NCBI GenBank assembly: GCA_013003335.1
Contig: JABDJT010000001.1
Span: 1 to 17,129, forward strand
DNA: 17,129 nucleotides
Source: Verrucomicrobiales bacterium
GTDB taxonomy: Bacteria > Verrucomicrobiota > Verrucomicrobiia > Verrucomicrobiales > DEV007
Reading direction: 5' to 3'
Below are positions 1 to 7,800 of this stretch, piece after piece. The stretch's first letter is position 1. Every line of letters begins with the position of its first letter. Under the pieces are notes generated by a model that was given only the letters and a program-made list of their open reading frames with translations, searched no databases and was not told where the DNA came from. Position numbers and translations under genes: made by a program.

Positions 1-487
1 CAGGAATGGTGTGCTGACGCTTGCGGAATCCGAATTTCACATCCAGCGAAAAAGCGGTATTTGCCGGCACGAAAATCATCAGAAAACTGACCAGGCAAAT
101 GAGGTAATAGTGATTCTGGTATCGGGCCTGTTCGATCAGAAACGAATAGGTGTAGCCGAGAAAGAAGATCGTCGCCGCGTAGCGATACAACAAACCGCAG
201 GCAATACATACGGCTGCCACGCCCATCACGGCCCAATGCACATACATCCATTCCCCCGGCCAGGCATCCACCCATTCGAAGCCCCGGTATTTGAAATGGA
301 AATTCTGATCGATCCAGTAGCGCCTGATGTAGCCATTATCGAAGAAGCGCCACACTTCCCAGAACATCAAAAGCCCGAACGCGATGCGCAAAAACACGAT
401 GGATGACACGTCCGTTTCCCGGAAGAGAAAACGGTGCCATCGGGGCTCGGAAGAGACGGAATTGGATGCTTGAGACGGGTTGGCCAT
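1..487 (-). CDS. HTTM / vitamin K-dependent gamma-carboxylase-like membrane protein, N-terminal part (partial)
   Basis: Reading the minus strand from an ATG at 487 gives an open frame of 162 codons that leaves the window at position 1, so the C-terminus is missing. The protein starts MANPSQASNSVSSEPRWHRF. Hydrophobic segments follow (around LRIAFGLLMFWEVWRFF, AVMGVAAVCIACGLLY, ATIFFLGYTYSFL and YLICLVSFLMIFVPA), giving about four predicted membrane spans. The pattern FRIAxGLLxxWE, a Y-W-I-x-x-x-F-H-F-x-Y-x-G-F-E-W stretch and a QNHYYL motif before the last span match my memory of the HTTM domain of bacterial vitamin K-dependent gamma-carboxylase homologues. The residues needed to judge carboxylase activity lie outside the window. 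Bacterial members are mostly uncharacterised, so the substrate is unknown. No good Shine-Dalgarno is seen upstream of the ATG. It is divergent from the cytochrome gene. The family call is fairly secure; the function is not. Confidence 0.8.
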   Translation of the reverse strand, partial: MANPSQASNSVSSEPRWHRFLFRETDVSSIVFLRIAFGLLMFWEVWRFFDNGYIRRYWIDQNFHFKYRGFEWVDAWPGEWMYVHWAVMGVAAVCIACGLLYRYAATIFFLGYTYSFLIEQARYQNHYYLICLVSFLMIFVPANTAFSLDVKFGFRKRQHTIP

Positions 488-525
488 GGCAGAGGAGAAT
501 CGATAACCAAAATGTTAGGAGTCTA

Positions 526-540
526 TAAAAACCATAATTT
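526..540. promoter_or_regulatory. Shared intergenic AT-rich motif, copy 1 (possible promoter element)
   Basis: TAAAAACCATAATTT lies in the divergent region between the HTTM gene and the cytochrome gene. An almost identical sequence with one mismatch (TAAAAACCATGATTT) occurs at 4636-4650 upstream of the megasynthase. Each lies roughly 185-240 bases upstream of a plus-strand gene. It could be a promoter or operator element, or chance similarity in AT-rich DNA. No convincing -35/-10 pair was found. Confidence 0.25.
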
Positions 541-721
541 ACACGTTTGCTAGATAAAAACAAGGAATTCGATGGGTAAATTTGCTTTTTTTACCGCGCA
601 CTCCTAAGCGAAAGTGCCGATTGGCCCGGAACCGGTTGGCCCCTGGGCGTCCCCCATTTTTGCGGTTCGAAAAGTCGTGGAATCCGCCTTTGGATTGGGA
701 TATCGATGGAAAGAGAGGAAA

Positions 722-764
722 CGAACCAACAGGGTTCGTTTGTCAAACAGACCCTGTTGATTCG
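722..764 (+). repeat. 43-base palindromic repeat, copy 1
   Basis: The left arm CGAACCAACAGGGT (722-735) and right arm ACCCTGTTGATTCG (751-764) pair at 13 of 14 positions around a 15-base loop. The loop itself holds an inner stem GTTT (738-741) / AAAC (745-748). Two further copies occur at 4553-4595 and 14977-15019. Similarity to copy 3 extends rightward through AATTC (765-769). The element ends 12 bases before the probable start codon of the cytochrome-type gene, so in the transcript it would form a hairpin next to the translation start. No Shine-Dalgarno is visible in the short gap between repeat and start. Confidence 0.85.
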
Positions 765-776
765 AATTCGAGCGCG

Positions 777-3197
777 ATGACCCGTTGGACAGCCAGTCTT
801 TTATTTATTTGCGCAGCGGCGCCCCGGGCAGCCGCCGAAGCTCCTTTCGCCAAAGATATCGAGCCGTTCTTCGAACAGCATTGCTACGAGTGCCATGACG
901 ACGTGACGGCCAAAGGGGACCTCGATTTGCTGGTGATCGGAACCGATTTGTCGGACCTGGAAACGTTCGCGAAATGGGAGAGGATTTATGACCGCGTTGC
1001 CCAGGGGGAAATGCCGCCGGCGAAGGTGAAGGATCGGCCGTCACGGGACAAACTGGCTTCGTTTCAGAAACAGTTGAATTCGCCCCTCACCGCGGCCCAC
1101 GAAGCGAAAAAAGGGACCGTTCTGCGTCGACTCAATCGGAAAGAATACGAGAATACGCTGAACGAAATCTTCGGCACGAATTTGCGCCTCGCGGCGATGC
1201 TGCCGGAAGATGCACGGTCTCACGAATTCGACAACGTCGGGGAGGCGCTGAGCATCTCGATGGTCCAGATGCAACGATACCTTGATGCGGTCAGCGCGGT
1301 CCTGGATTCGGCGATCCAAAAAAACCTGGAGAAACCGGAGTCCGAAGTGAAGCGGTCGGACTATCGGGAGACCGACAAGGACCGCCGTTTTCTCGGGAAA
1401 AAATGGCTCGAGTTGCCGGATGGGGCCGTGGTCTTTTTCCAGCGTGTCAGCTATCCGACCGGTATGCTGCGGGGCGTGAATACCCGGAAAGCCGGGAAAT
1501 ACCGGTTCCGCGTAACCGGGTATGCTTTCCAAAGCGATGAGCCGGTGACCTTCTCCGTCGGCGGAACGACCTTTGCGCGGGCCGCGGAAAAACCAACGTG
1601 GGGATACTACGAATTTCTGCCCGGGAAACCGCAGACGATCGAATTCGAGCAGTGGGTGGAAGCCAATTACATGCTGCAGATCGAGCCGATGATGATTTTC
1701 GACAACCGCTACGAAATCAAAAACAAGGGTGTCGAAAATTACAAAGGGCCCGGCCTGGCGATCCTGCATGCGGAAATCGAGGGGCCGATCGTGGAGGAAT
1801 GGCCGACCCGCGGACACAAACTGATTTTCGACGGGCTGGACCGTTTCGAGGTGCCGCCGAAAAATCCCAATGACCGGACCAAGTCGTGGTACAAGCCCAA
1901 GTGGGAGATTCCGGAGGACAAGACGGCCGAAGATGCAAAGGACGTTTTGCTTCGCGTGGCCGAAATGGCTTTCCGCCGACCGGTCGAAGAGGAAGACATC
2001 GCTGCGTATGTGGATTTGTTCGAGTCGGAGTTGGCCGGTGATTCCGACTTCGAAACTGCCCTGCTGACCGCCGTGAAAGCGATTTTCTGCTCCACTGATT
2101 TTCTCTACCTGCGGGAGAAACCGGGCGTGCTGGATGATCACATGCTCGCATCGCGGCTTTCCTACTTTATCACCCGGACCGCTCCCGACGAAGAATTGCG
2201 GAAAGTGGCCGCTGCCGGAAACCTGCGAAACAACCCGAACGCGCTTCCTCTCGAAATGAAGCGGTTGCTTCGTTCGGAATACTCGGATCGGTTCATCGTC
2301 GATTTCACCGATGCGTGGCTGGGGCTGCGCGATATCGATTTCACGACGCCCGACCGGGCCTTGTTTCCGGAATTCGATCCCTACCTGCAGCATTCGATGA
2401 TTGATGAAACCCGGACATTTTTCCGTGCCCTGATTGAGGAGAACTTGCCGGTGAAAAATGTCGTGCAATCGGAATTTGCCTTCCTGAACGAGCGCCTCGC
2501 CGGGCATTACGGGATCGCTGCTGTTTCAGGCCCAGAAATCCGCAAGGTCAGTCTCCCGCCGGGCACGAATCGGGGTGGGTTCCTGAGCCAGGGCAGCATC
2601 CTGAAAGTATCTGCCAACGGAACCAACACCTCGCCGGTGATGCGTGGTGCCTGGGTGATGGAGCGGATCCTGGGAATCACACCTCCTCCGCCACCGCCGG
2701 GAATTCCGGGCGTGGAACCGGACATTCGGGGGGCGGAAACGCTTCGCCAGCTGCTGGACAAGCATCGCGACGCCGAGAATTGCCAGGCCTGCCATGACAT
2801 GATCGATCCGCCTGGATTCGCACTCGAAAATTTCAATCCAATCGGCGGTTGGCGGGAACACTACCGGTCGATGGGAGACGGCGAAAAAGTTTCCCTGACG
2901 ATCCGCGGGCGGAAAGTGCAATACAAGCTCGGACTGGATGTGGACTCGTCCGGTCAACTGCAGGACGGTCGCAAGTTCAGCGGTTTTAATGAATTCCGGG
3001 AGCATCTCGCTTCCAATGAGGAGGCCCTGGCCCGGGCCCTTGTGAAAAAACTCCTGACCTTCGCGACGGGACGGGAAATGGGATTTTCCGACCGGCCGGA
3101 AATCGAAGCCATCGTGCAAAAATCGCGCCAGAACGGATACCGGGTCCGCGATTTACTGGAACTGGTTGTGACCAGCAGGATTTTCCGTCAAAAATAG
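777..3197 (+). CDS. Secreted Planctomycete-type cytochrome c protein, DUF1587/1595/1592/1588/1585
   Basis: This 806-residue protein is probably exported. The ATG at 777 gives a signal peptide (MTRWTASLLFICAAAPRAAA, then EAPFAK). An upstream in-frame TTG at 582 would add 65 unlikely residues that read through the palindromic repeat. A heme-binding motif CYECH is at residues 36-40 in a PSCyt1-like domain. DUF1587 follows near 115-178 (RRLNRKEYENTLNEIFG). A beta-rich, possibly carbohydrate-binding region lies near 230-330. DUF1595 is near 384-443, DUF1592 near 453-580, and DUF1588 near 590-697 with a second motif CQACH at 669-673. DUF1585 is near 738-800. This order is standard for large cytochrome-like proteins that are numerous in Planctomycetes and Verrucomicrobia. 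They are often paired with DUF1552 proteins and have a proposed but unproven role in polysaccharide breakdown or periplasmic redox. The DUF1552 gene starts 25 bases downstream, so co-transcription is likely. A link to the megasynthase is not indicated. Confidence 0.93.
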   Translation: MTRWTASLLFICAAAPRAAAEAPFAKDIEPFFEQHCYECHDDVTAKGDLDLLVIGTDLSDLETFAKWERIYDRVAQGEMPPAKVKDRPSRDKLASFQKQLNSPLTAAHEAKKGTVLRRLNRKEYENTLNEIFGTNLRLAAMLPEDARSHEFDNVGEALSISMVQMQRYLDAVSAVLDSAIQKNLEKPESEVKRSDYRETDKDRRFLGKKWLELPDGAVVFFQRVSYPTGMLRGVNTRKAGKYRFRVTGYAFQSDEPVTFSVGGTTFARAAEKPTWGYYEFLPGKPQTIEFEQWVEANYMLQIEPMMIFDNRYEIKNKGVENYKGPGLAILHAEIEGPIVEEWPTRGHKLIFDGLDRFEVPPKNPNDRTKSWYKPKWEIPEDKTAEDAKDVLLRVAEMAFRRPVEEEDIAAYVDLFESELAGDSDFETALLTAVKAIFCSTDFLYLREKPGVLDDHMLASRLSYFITRTAPDEELRKVAAAGNLRNNPNALPLEMKRLLRSEYSDRFIVDFTDAWLGLRDIDFTTPDRALFPEFDPYLQHSMIDETRTFFRALIEENLPVKNVVQSEFAFLNERLAGHYGIAAVSGPEIRKVSLPPGTNRGGFLSQGSILKVSANGTNTSPVMRGAWVMERILGITPPPPPPGIPGVEPDIRGAETLRQLLDKHRDAENCQACHDMIDPPGFALENFNPIGGWREHYRSMGDGEKVSLTIRGRKVQYKLGLDVDSSGQLQDGRKFSGFNEFREHLASNEEALARALVKKLLTFATGREMGFSDRPEIEAIVQKSRQNGYRVRDLLELVVTSRIFRQK

Positions 3198-3222
3198 GGT
3201 ATCCTGAATTGAAGCCTGAAAG

Positions 3223-4530
3223 ATGAATACACCTCACATTGCGACTCGAAACGCACTCAGCCGCCGACATTTCCTGAAGGGGACGGGCGCCACGATTTTC
3301 AGTTTGCCGGTGCTCGAAGCGATGACGCCGGCCTTTGCGAAATCAGGCGCTGTTGAGGCTCCCCCGCGCTTCGTGGCGATGTGTGCAACCCTCGGATTCC
3401 ACACCCCGTACCTGTTTCCGGAACAATCCGGGCGGGATTACGAACTGACGCCCTACCTGGAAAAACTGAAAGATCATCGTGATCAATTCACGGTCATTTC
3501 CGGAACTTCCCACCCCTCCCAGCAGGGGAACAACGGCCATGCATCGGAGATGACCTGGCTGACCTCGGCTCAACGCCCGGGCCTTGCGGGATTCAAAAAC
3601 ACGATTTCACTGGACCAGTTGATCGCCGAAAAAATCGGGGTCGAAACCCGGTATCCTTACCTGGCCCTGTCCACGACCGGACGATCCTTGTCCTGGACTT
3701 CAACCGGGGTGGAAATCCCGACGCAAAGTTCCCCGTCCAAGCTGTTCAAGGCCCTGTTCGTCGAGGGCACCGAGGACGAAGTGGCTGCGGAGATGCGGGA
3801 ATTGAAGAGGGGACGCAGTATTCTCGACACGGTTTTGGGCGAAGCCCGCAAACTCGAAAGTGATCTGGGACCGCGCGATCGGGAAAAGCTCGACGAATAT
3901 CTCACTTCCGTTCGCGATCTTGAAGTCCGGCTGCAACAGAACGAAGGCTGGGTGCAAAAACCGAAGCCGAAAGTCGATGCGAAAGCTCCGAAAGACGTGG
4001 AGGACCGGCACGATGCGATCGCCAAGCAGCGGCTCATGAACGACATGATTGTCCTGGCGCTGCAGACCGATTCCACGCGGTCGGTCACGTTTCAGTTGGG
4101 CGGAATGAACGCCGTTCCATCCAATATCCCCGGCGTGAAAACCGATTGGCACAACCTTTCGCACCACGGCAAAGATCCCGATAAAATCGAGGAACTGAAA
4201 ATCATCGAGGAAGCGGAATTTACCGTGCTGAACGAATTTCTGACCAAGCTGGACGGAATTTCCGAGAACGGAAAAACCCTCCTCGACCGGACCGCAGTTC
4301 TGTACGGATCGAACCTGGGAAATGCCAGTTCGCACAGTTCCAAGAACGTTCCCCTGGTGTTGGCGGGAGGCGGATATCGCCATGGCCAGCACCTCGCGAT
4401 GAAAATCGGTGAAAAAGAGGAAACGCCCCTGTCGAACCTGTTCGTGTCACTCGCGCAAAGAATGGGAGTGGAAATTGATCAGTTCGGGACCAGCACGAAA
4501 AGCGGTCTGGACGGTCTCGAATTGGCCTGA
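3223..4530 (+). CDS. DUF1552 protein with twin-arginine signal
   Basis: This 435-residue protein begins with a Tat-type signal: SRRHFLKG at residues 13-20, then a hydrophobic stretch ending MTPAFA, predicting folded export to the periplasm. The mature part follows the DUF1552 pattern, with an early MCATLGFHTPYLFP segment, VISGTSHPSQQGNNGHASE, a central helical region around residues 190-245, a TDSTRSVTFQLGG stretch, WHNLSHHGKD, and a C-terminal TAVLYGSNLGNASSHSSKN. Length matches the family. DUF1552 proteins are distantly related to the DUF1501/sulfatase-like (alkaline phosphatase superfamily) fold. The histidine- and aspartate-rich motifs suggest a metal site, but no activity is established. 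It follows the cytochrome-type gene by 25 bases, the usual pairing in these phyla. The Shine-Dalgarno is weak (GAAAG directly before the ATG). Confidence 0.92.
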   Translation: MNTPHIATRNALSRRHFLKGTGATIFSLPVLEAMTPAFAKSGAVEAPPRFVAMCATLGFHTPYLFPEQSGRDYELTPYLEKLKDHRDQFTVISGTSHPSQQGNNGHASEMTWLTSAQRPGLAGFKNTISLDQLIAEKIGVETRYPYLALSTTGRSLSWTSTGVEIPTQSSPSKLFKALFVEGTEDEVAAEMRELKRGRSILDTVLGEARKLESDLGPRDREKLDEYLTSVRDLEVRLQQNEGWVQKPKPKVDAKAPKDVEDRHDAIAKQRLMNDMIVLALQTDSTRSVTFQLGGMNAVPSNIPGVKTDWHNLSHHGKDPDKIEELKIIEEAEFTVLNEFLTKLDGISENGKTLLDRTAVLYGSNLGNASSHSSKNVPLVLAGGGYRHGQHLAMKIGEKEETPLSNLFVSLAQRMGVEIDQFGTSTKSGLDGLELA

Positions 4531-4552
4531 ACCGTTTCTGGAACGGGCTCTG

Positions 4553-4595
4553 CGAACCAACAGGGTTGGTTCGGCGAACAGACCCTGTTGGTTCG
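4553..4595 (+). repeat. 43-base palindromic repeat, copy 2 (perfect outer arms)
   Basis: CGAACCAACAGGGT (4553-4566) and ACCCTGTTGGTTCG (4582-4595) are perfect reverse complements over 14 bases. The 15-base loop contains a second stem GTTC (4569-4572) / GAAC (4576-4579). It starts 22 bases after the DUF1552 stop codon. It could act as a transcript-end or mRNA-stabilising hairpin, as REP elements do. No T-run follows on either strand, so it is not a standard intrinsic terminator. Confidence 0.9.
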
Positions 4596-4601
4596 AAAAA
4601 T

Positions 4602-4672
4602 GCCGAAATTTGGGTGGATTGAGGGCTTCTCGGTTTAAAAACCATGATTTCTAAGATGCCTGAAATTTCGGC
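4602..4672. repeat. 10-base inverted repeat with about 51-base spacer
   Basis: GCCGAAATTT (4602-4611) and AAATTTCGGC (4663-4672) are perfect reverse complements. Between them lies the GGTTTAAAAACC mini-palindrome (4632-4643). This may be a looped operator pair or an RNA stem, or a coincidence. The perfect match over ten bases in a short intergenic region makes it worth recording. Confidence 0.4.
4636..4650. promoter_or_regulatory. Shared intergenic AT-rich motif, copy 2 (possible promoter element)
   Basis: TAAAAACCATGATTT differs by one base from the sequence at 526-540. It lies about 185 bases upstream of the megasynthase ATG, inside the loop of the 4602/4672 inverted repeat. The function is unknown; shared regulation with the region left of the cytochrome gene is possible but unproven. 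Confidence 0.25.
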
Positions 4673-4834
4673 CTGAATTCGGGGCTGACTTTGCGTAGGA
4701 ATCGTGCAAGGATTCGGCGATGGGGTCTGTTCCAGGGTCGAGACGCAAATCGGTTGATGAATCGCGAAGGTTGCGCTTAGGTGCGCGCTTTTTTTGCTGC
4801 CCTCTACTCCATCCTCCCAGCAACACTTAAAATC

Positions 4835-7800
4835 ATGTCACAAGCAGATCAGCCCACTCGTGAGCCGCTTGCAATCATAGGCATCGGATGCCGTCTGCCG
4901 GGAGGCGTGACGGGGCCGGACTCATTCTGGAATCTTCTCATCGAGGGGAAGTCAGGAATTCGGGAAGTACCCGAAGATCGCTGGAACCGGGAACGGTGGT
5001 ATCACGAAAACGTGGAGATTCCGTCAAAGATGATCACCAAGTGGGGTGGTTTTATCGACGGCCACGACCAATTTGACGCGCAATTTTTTGGAATTTCTCC
5101 GCGGGAAGCTCTGCGGATGGATCCGCAGCAGCGTTGGTTGCTGGAAACAGCGTATGAATCGCTGGAGGATGCGGGGATTCCCGCGCCAAGTCTGAAGGGG
5201 AAAGATGTTGGGGTTTTTGTCGGGATTGCGTCAAACGACTATGCAAACGTGGCGCAGTCCGATCCGAAAAATGTGGATGTGCATACGAACTCCGGATCGA
5301 CGTTGTCGATTGCCTCAAACCGCATCGCCTATTTGATGGATTTCCGCGGGCCGGCAGTGTCTGTCGATACGGCGTGTTCGTCCGCCCTGGTAGCGATCAA
5401 CCTGGCTTGTGAAAGCATTTGGACGGGCAGCTCTGAAATGGCGCTGGCCGGCGGGGTGAACGCGCTTTTGACGCCGGATGCGTCGATCGGTTTCTCCAAG
5501 GCGACGATGCTTTCGCCGACCGGACAGTGTTTTGCTTTTGACGACCGCGCGAACGGTTACGTACGTGGCGAAGGTGCCGGGATGTTCGCGATCAAGCCGC
5601 TTTCGAAAGCACAGGCGGATGGCGACCGGATTTACTGCACGATCAAAGCAGCGGTAATCAACCAGGACGGAAACACATCTTCCATGACGGTTCCGGGTGT
5701 GGAAACGCAGGCTGAAATGCTGCGGATTGCCTATGACCAGGCCGGCATGGAACCCAAGCGCGTACGCTACATGGAAGCGCACGGAACGGGAACGCCGGTC
5801 GGTGACCCGATCGAAACGCGGGCTCTTGGAATGGTGCTTTCGGATGGTCGGGATGAAGATGACACCTGCCTGATTGGCTCGGTAAAGACCAACGTGGGTC
5901 ACCTGGAATCAGGTTCCGGCGTGGCGGGCGTGCTGAAAGCAGCGCTGGTGTTGTATCACGACACCGTCCCGAAGAACCTGAATTTCAAGAATCCGAATCC
6001 GAATATTCCGTTTGATGAATTCAAGCTGGAAGTGGTGACGGAGAACCAGCCCATCCCCCGCCTGGGAGATTTTCCTGCCGTGGCGGCGGTGAACTCGTTT
6101 GGCTTCGGCGGCACGAACTCTCACATCGTTCTGGAAGAAGCGCCGGGTTCGAACGGACAGTCACCGGGGAAACCGAAACAGCCCGGGAAAAAGAAGGCGG
6201 ACCGCCCGGTGATGTTGCCGATATCGGCGCGCACGGATGAAGGACTTCGCGAAATGGCGGCCCGGTATCGCCGGTTTTTGCGGGAGAACAACGAAGATTT
6301 GCTCGAAGACATTGCGGCGAACGCCGGCAAGCACCGCGAGCACATGGAATCCCGCCTCACCGTATTGGGACGGAACCGGGACGAGATTTGCCATGAGTTG
6401 ACGGAATGGCTTGCGCTGAATCCGGGGGAAAACGTGATCGCCGGAAAGCCCGGCGGCGAAGTGAATCCGCTCGTTTTTGTTTTTACGGGTCAGGGTGCTC
6501 AGTGGTGGAAAATGGGCCAGGAATTGATTGAGCGGGAGCCGGTTTTCCGCGGTGTGCTCGAAGAAATCGATACGCACCTGAAGCCGATGGCGGGGTGGTC
6601 GTTGATCGACGAAATGACAAAGGACGAGGAGTTTTCGCAGATCAACCGGACAAATATCGCCCAACCTGCGATTTTCGGATTGCAGGTGGCGTTGGCGGAA
6701 TTGTGGAAGTCGTGGGGAATCGAACCCTCGAAAGTCGTGGGACACTCGGTTGGTGAAGTCGCCGCCGCTTATGTGGCGGGCATTTACACGATGGAAGACG
6801 CCGTGAAGGTGATTTATCACCGCTCACGTTTGCAGGATCAGACGGGTGGAAACGGCAAGATGGTTGCGGTCGGATTGTCGGCCTCCGAGGCGAAAAAGGC
6901 CATCGGAGAGCACGCCGACAAAGTCCAGGTCGCGGTGATCAACTCGCCGGGAATGGTAACGATTGCGGGTGACACGGAGCCGCTCAAGAAGGTGATCGAA
7001 CCGCTTGAGGAAGCCGGGAAATTTGTGCGTTGGCTGCGAATTGATTACGCGTTTCACACGCACCAGATGGAGCCCATCAAGACCGAGTTGCTCGAGGTTT
7101 TGAAGGATATCAAGCCGATGGCGTCGAAGATTCCGTATATTTCGACTGTCACGGGCGGGATTTGTGAGGGCACCAAGGTCGATGCGGAATACTGGTGGCA
7201 GAACGTGCGGGAAGCGGTGCTTTTTTCCCCGGCTATCACAGGACTGATCCGTTCCGGGGAAGATTCTTTCCTCGAACTGGGACCTCACCCGGCGCTGCAG
7301 AATCCGATCATGGAATGCCTGTCGGAGCAGTCCCGGAAAGGTGTCTATTTTTCCAGCCTGACCCGGAAGACCGACGAGTCGATCATGATGCTGACGAATC
7401 TCGCGAAGATGCAGCAGCACGGTTACGAGATCGACTGGGACGCAGTGAACCAGGCCGATGGCAAGTTCGTCGATCTGCCGAATTACACCTGGCAGCATGA
7501 AACGTTCTGGCTCGAAAGCGAGGAAGGCGAATACCTGCGCTGCGCGGATTTCGAGCACCCGCTGCTGGGACTTCGCCAGACGGCACCGAAGCCGACCTGG
7601 CGTTTCGAATGTGATCCACGCTATTTTACCTGGCTGGACGACCACCGTTTCTGGGATTCGGTCGTGTTTCCGGCTTCCGGTTACGGAGAAATCGGACTCG
7701 CGGTCGCCCGCAAGATGTTCCCCGGCGAAAATTACGTCGTCGAGGAACTGGAAATGAAAAAGGCTCTCTTCGTTTCGGAAACGAACGTGCCGACGGTGGA

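Larger units (their letters stand above)
4531..4834. other. Intergenic region upstream of the megasynthase
   Basis: This 304-base stretch between the DUF1552 stop and the megasynthase ATG has no convincing gene. It holds palindrome copy 2 (4553-4595), a 10-base inverted repeat (4602-4611 / 4663-4672), and a small GGTTT/AAACC hairpin (4632-4643) overlapping the motif shared with 526-540. Short inverted repeats also occur at TTTGCGT (4690-4696) / ACGCAAA (4743-4749) and GAATC (4699-4703) / GATTC (4711-4715). The megasynthase promoter presumably lies here, but I cannot place a -35/-10 pair with confidence. Confidence 0.6.

Noticed and set aside
11..406. Plus-strand open frame at the left edge
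   Set aside because: The opposite strand gives a coherent HTTM-type membrane protein, so this frame is its shadow.
572..607. Short leader peptide ATG GGT AAA ... ending TAA, with a GGTAAA/TTTACC hairpin
   Set aside because: Only eleven codons, with no regulatory residue pattern and no link to a downstream terminator. Insufficient support.
582..776. N-terminal extension of the cytochrome-type protein from a TTG at 582
   Set aside because: The extension is basic and proline-rich, reads through the palindromic repeat and would bury an obvious signal peptide starting at 777.
1041..2507. Long minus-strand open frame (488 codons) opposite the cytochrome-type gene
   Set aside because: It is an antisense shadow of a well-recognised multi-domain gene and has no family motifs.
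4553..4595. Palindrome copy 2 as the intrinsic terminator of the cytochrome/DUF1552 operon
   Set aside because: The hairpin is strong but no T-tract follows on either strand, and the same element occurs before and inside genes, so it is better called a dispersed repeat.
4722..4739. GGGTCTGTTCCAGGGTC as a degenerate fourth copy of the 43-base palindrome
   Set aside because: Only a nine-base match (GGGTCTGTT) to the reverse complement, and the arms do not pair.
4774..4793. GCGC-TTAGGT-GCGC followed by a T-run as an intrinsic terminator
   Set aside because: The stem is only four bases and it lies just upstream of the megasynthase, far from the DUF1552 stop. Judged as chance.
4781..4834. GTG start at 4781 for the megasynthase
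   Set aside because: It adds 18 hydrophobic residues before MSQADQ, overlaps a T-run, and has no clear ribosome-binding site. The ATG at 4835 gives a typical short lead into the KS.
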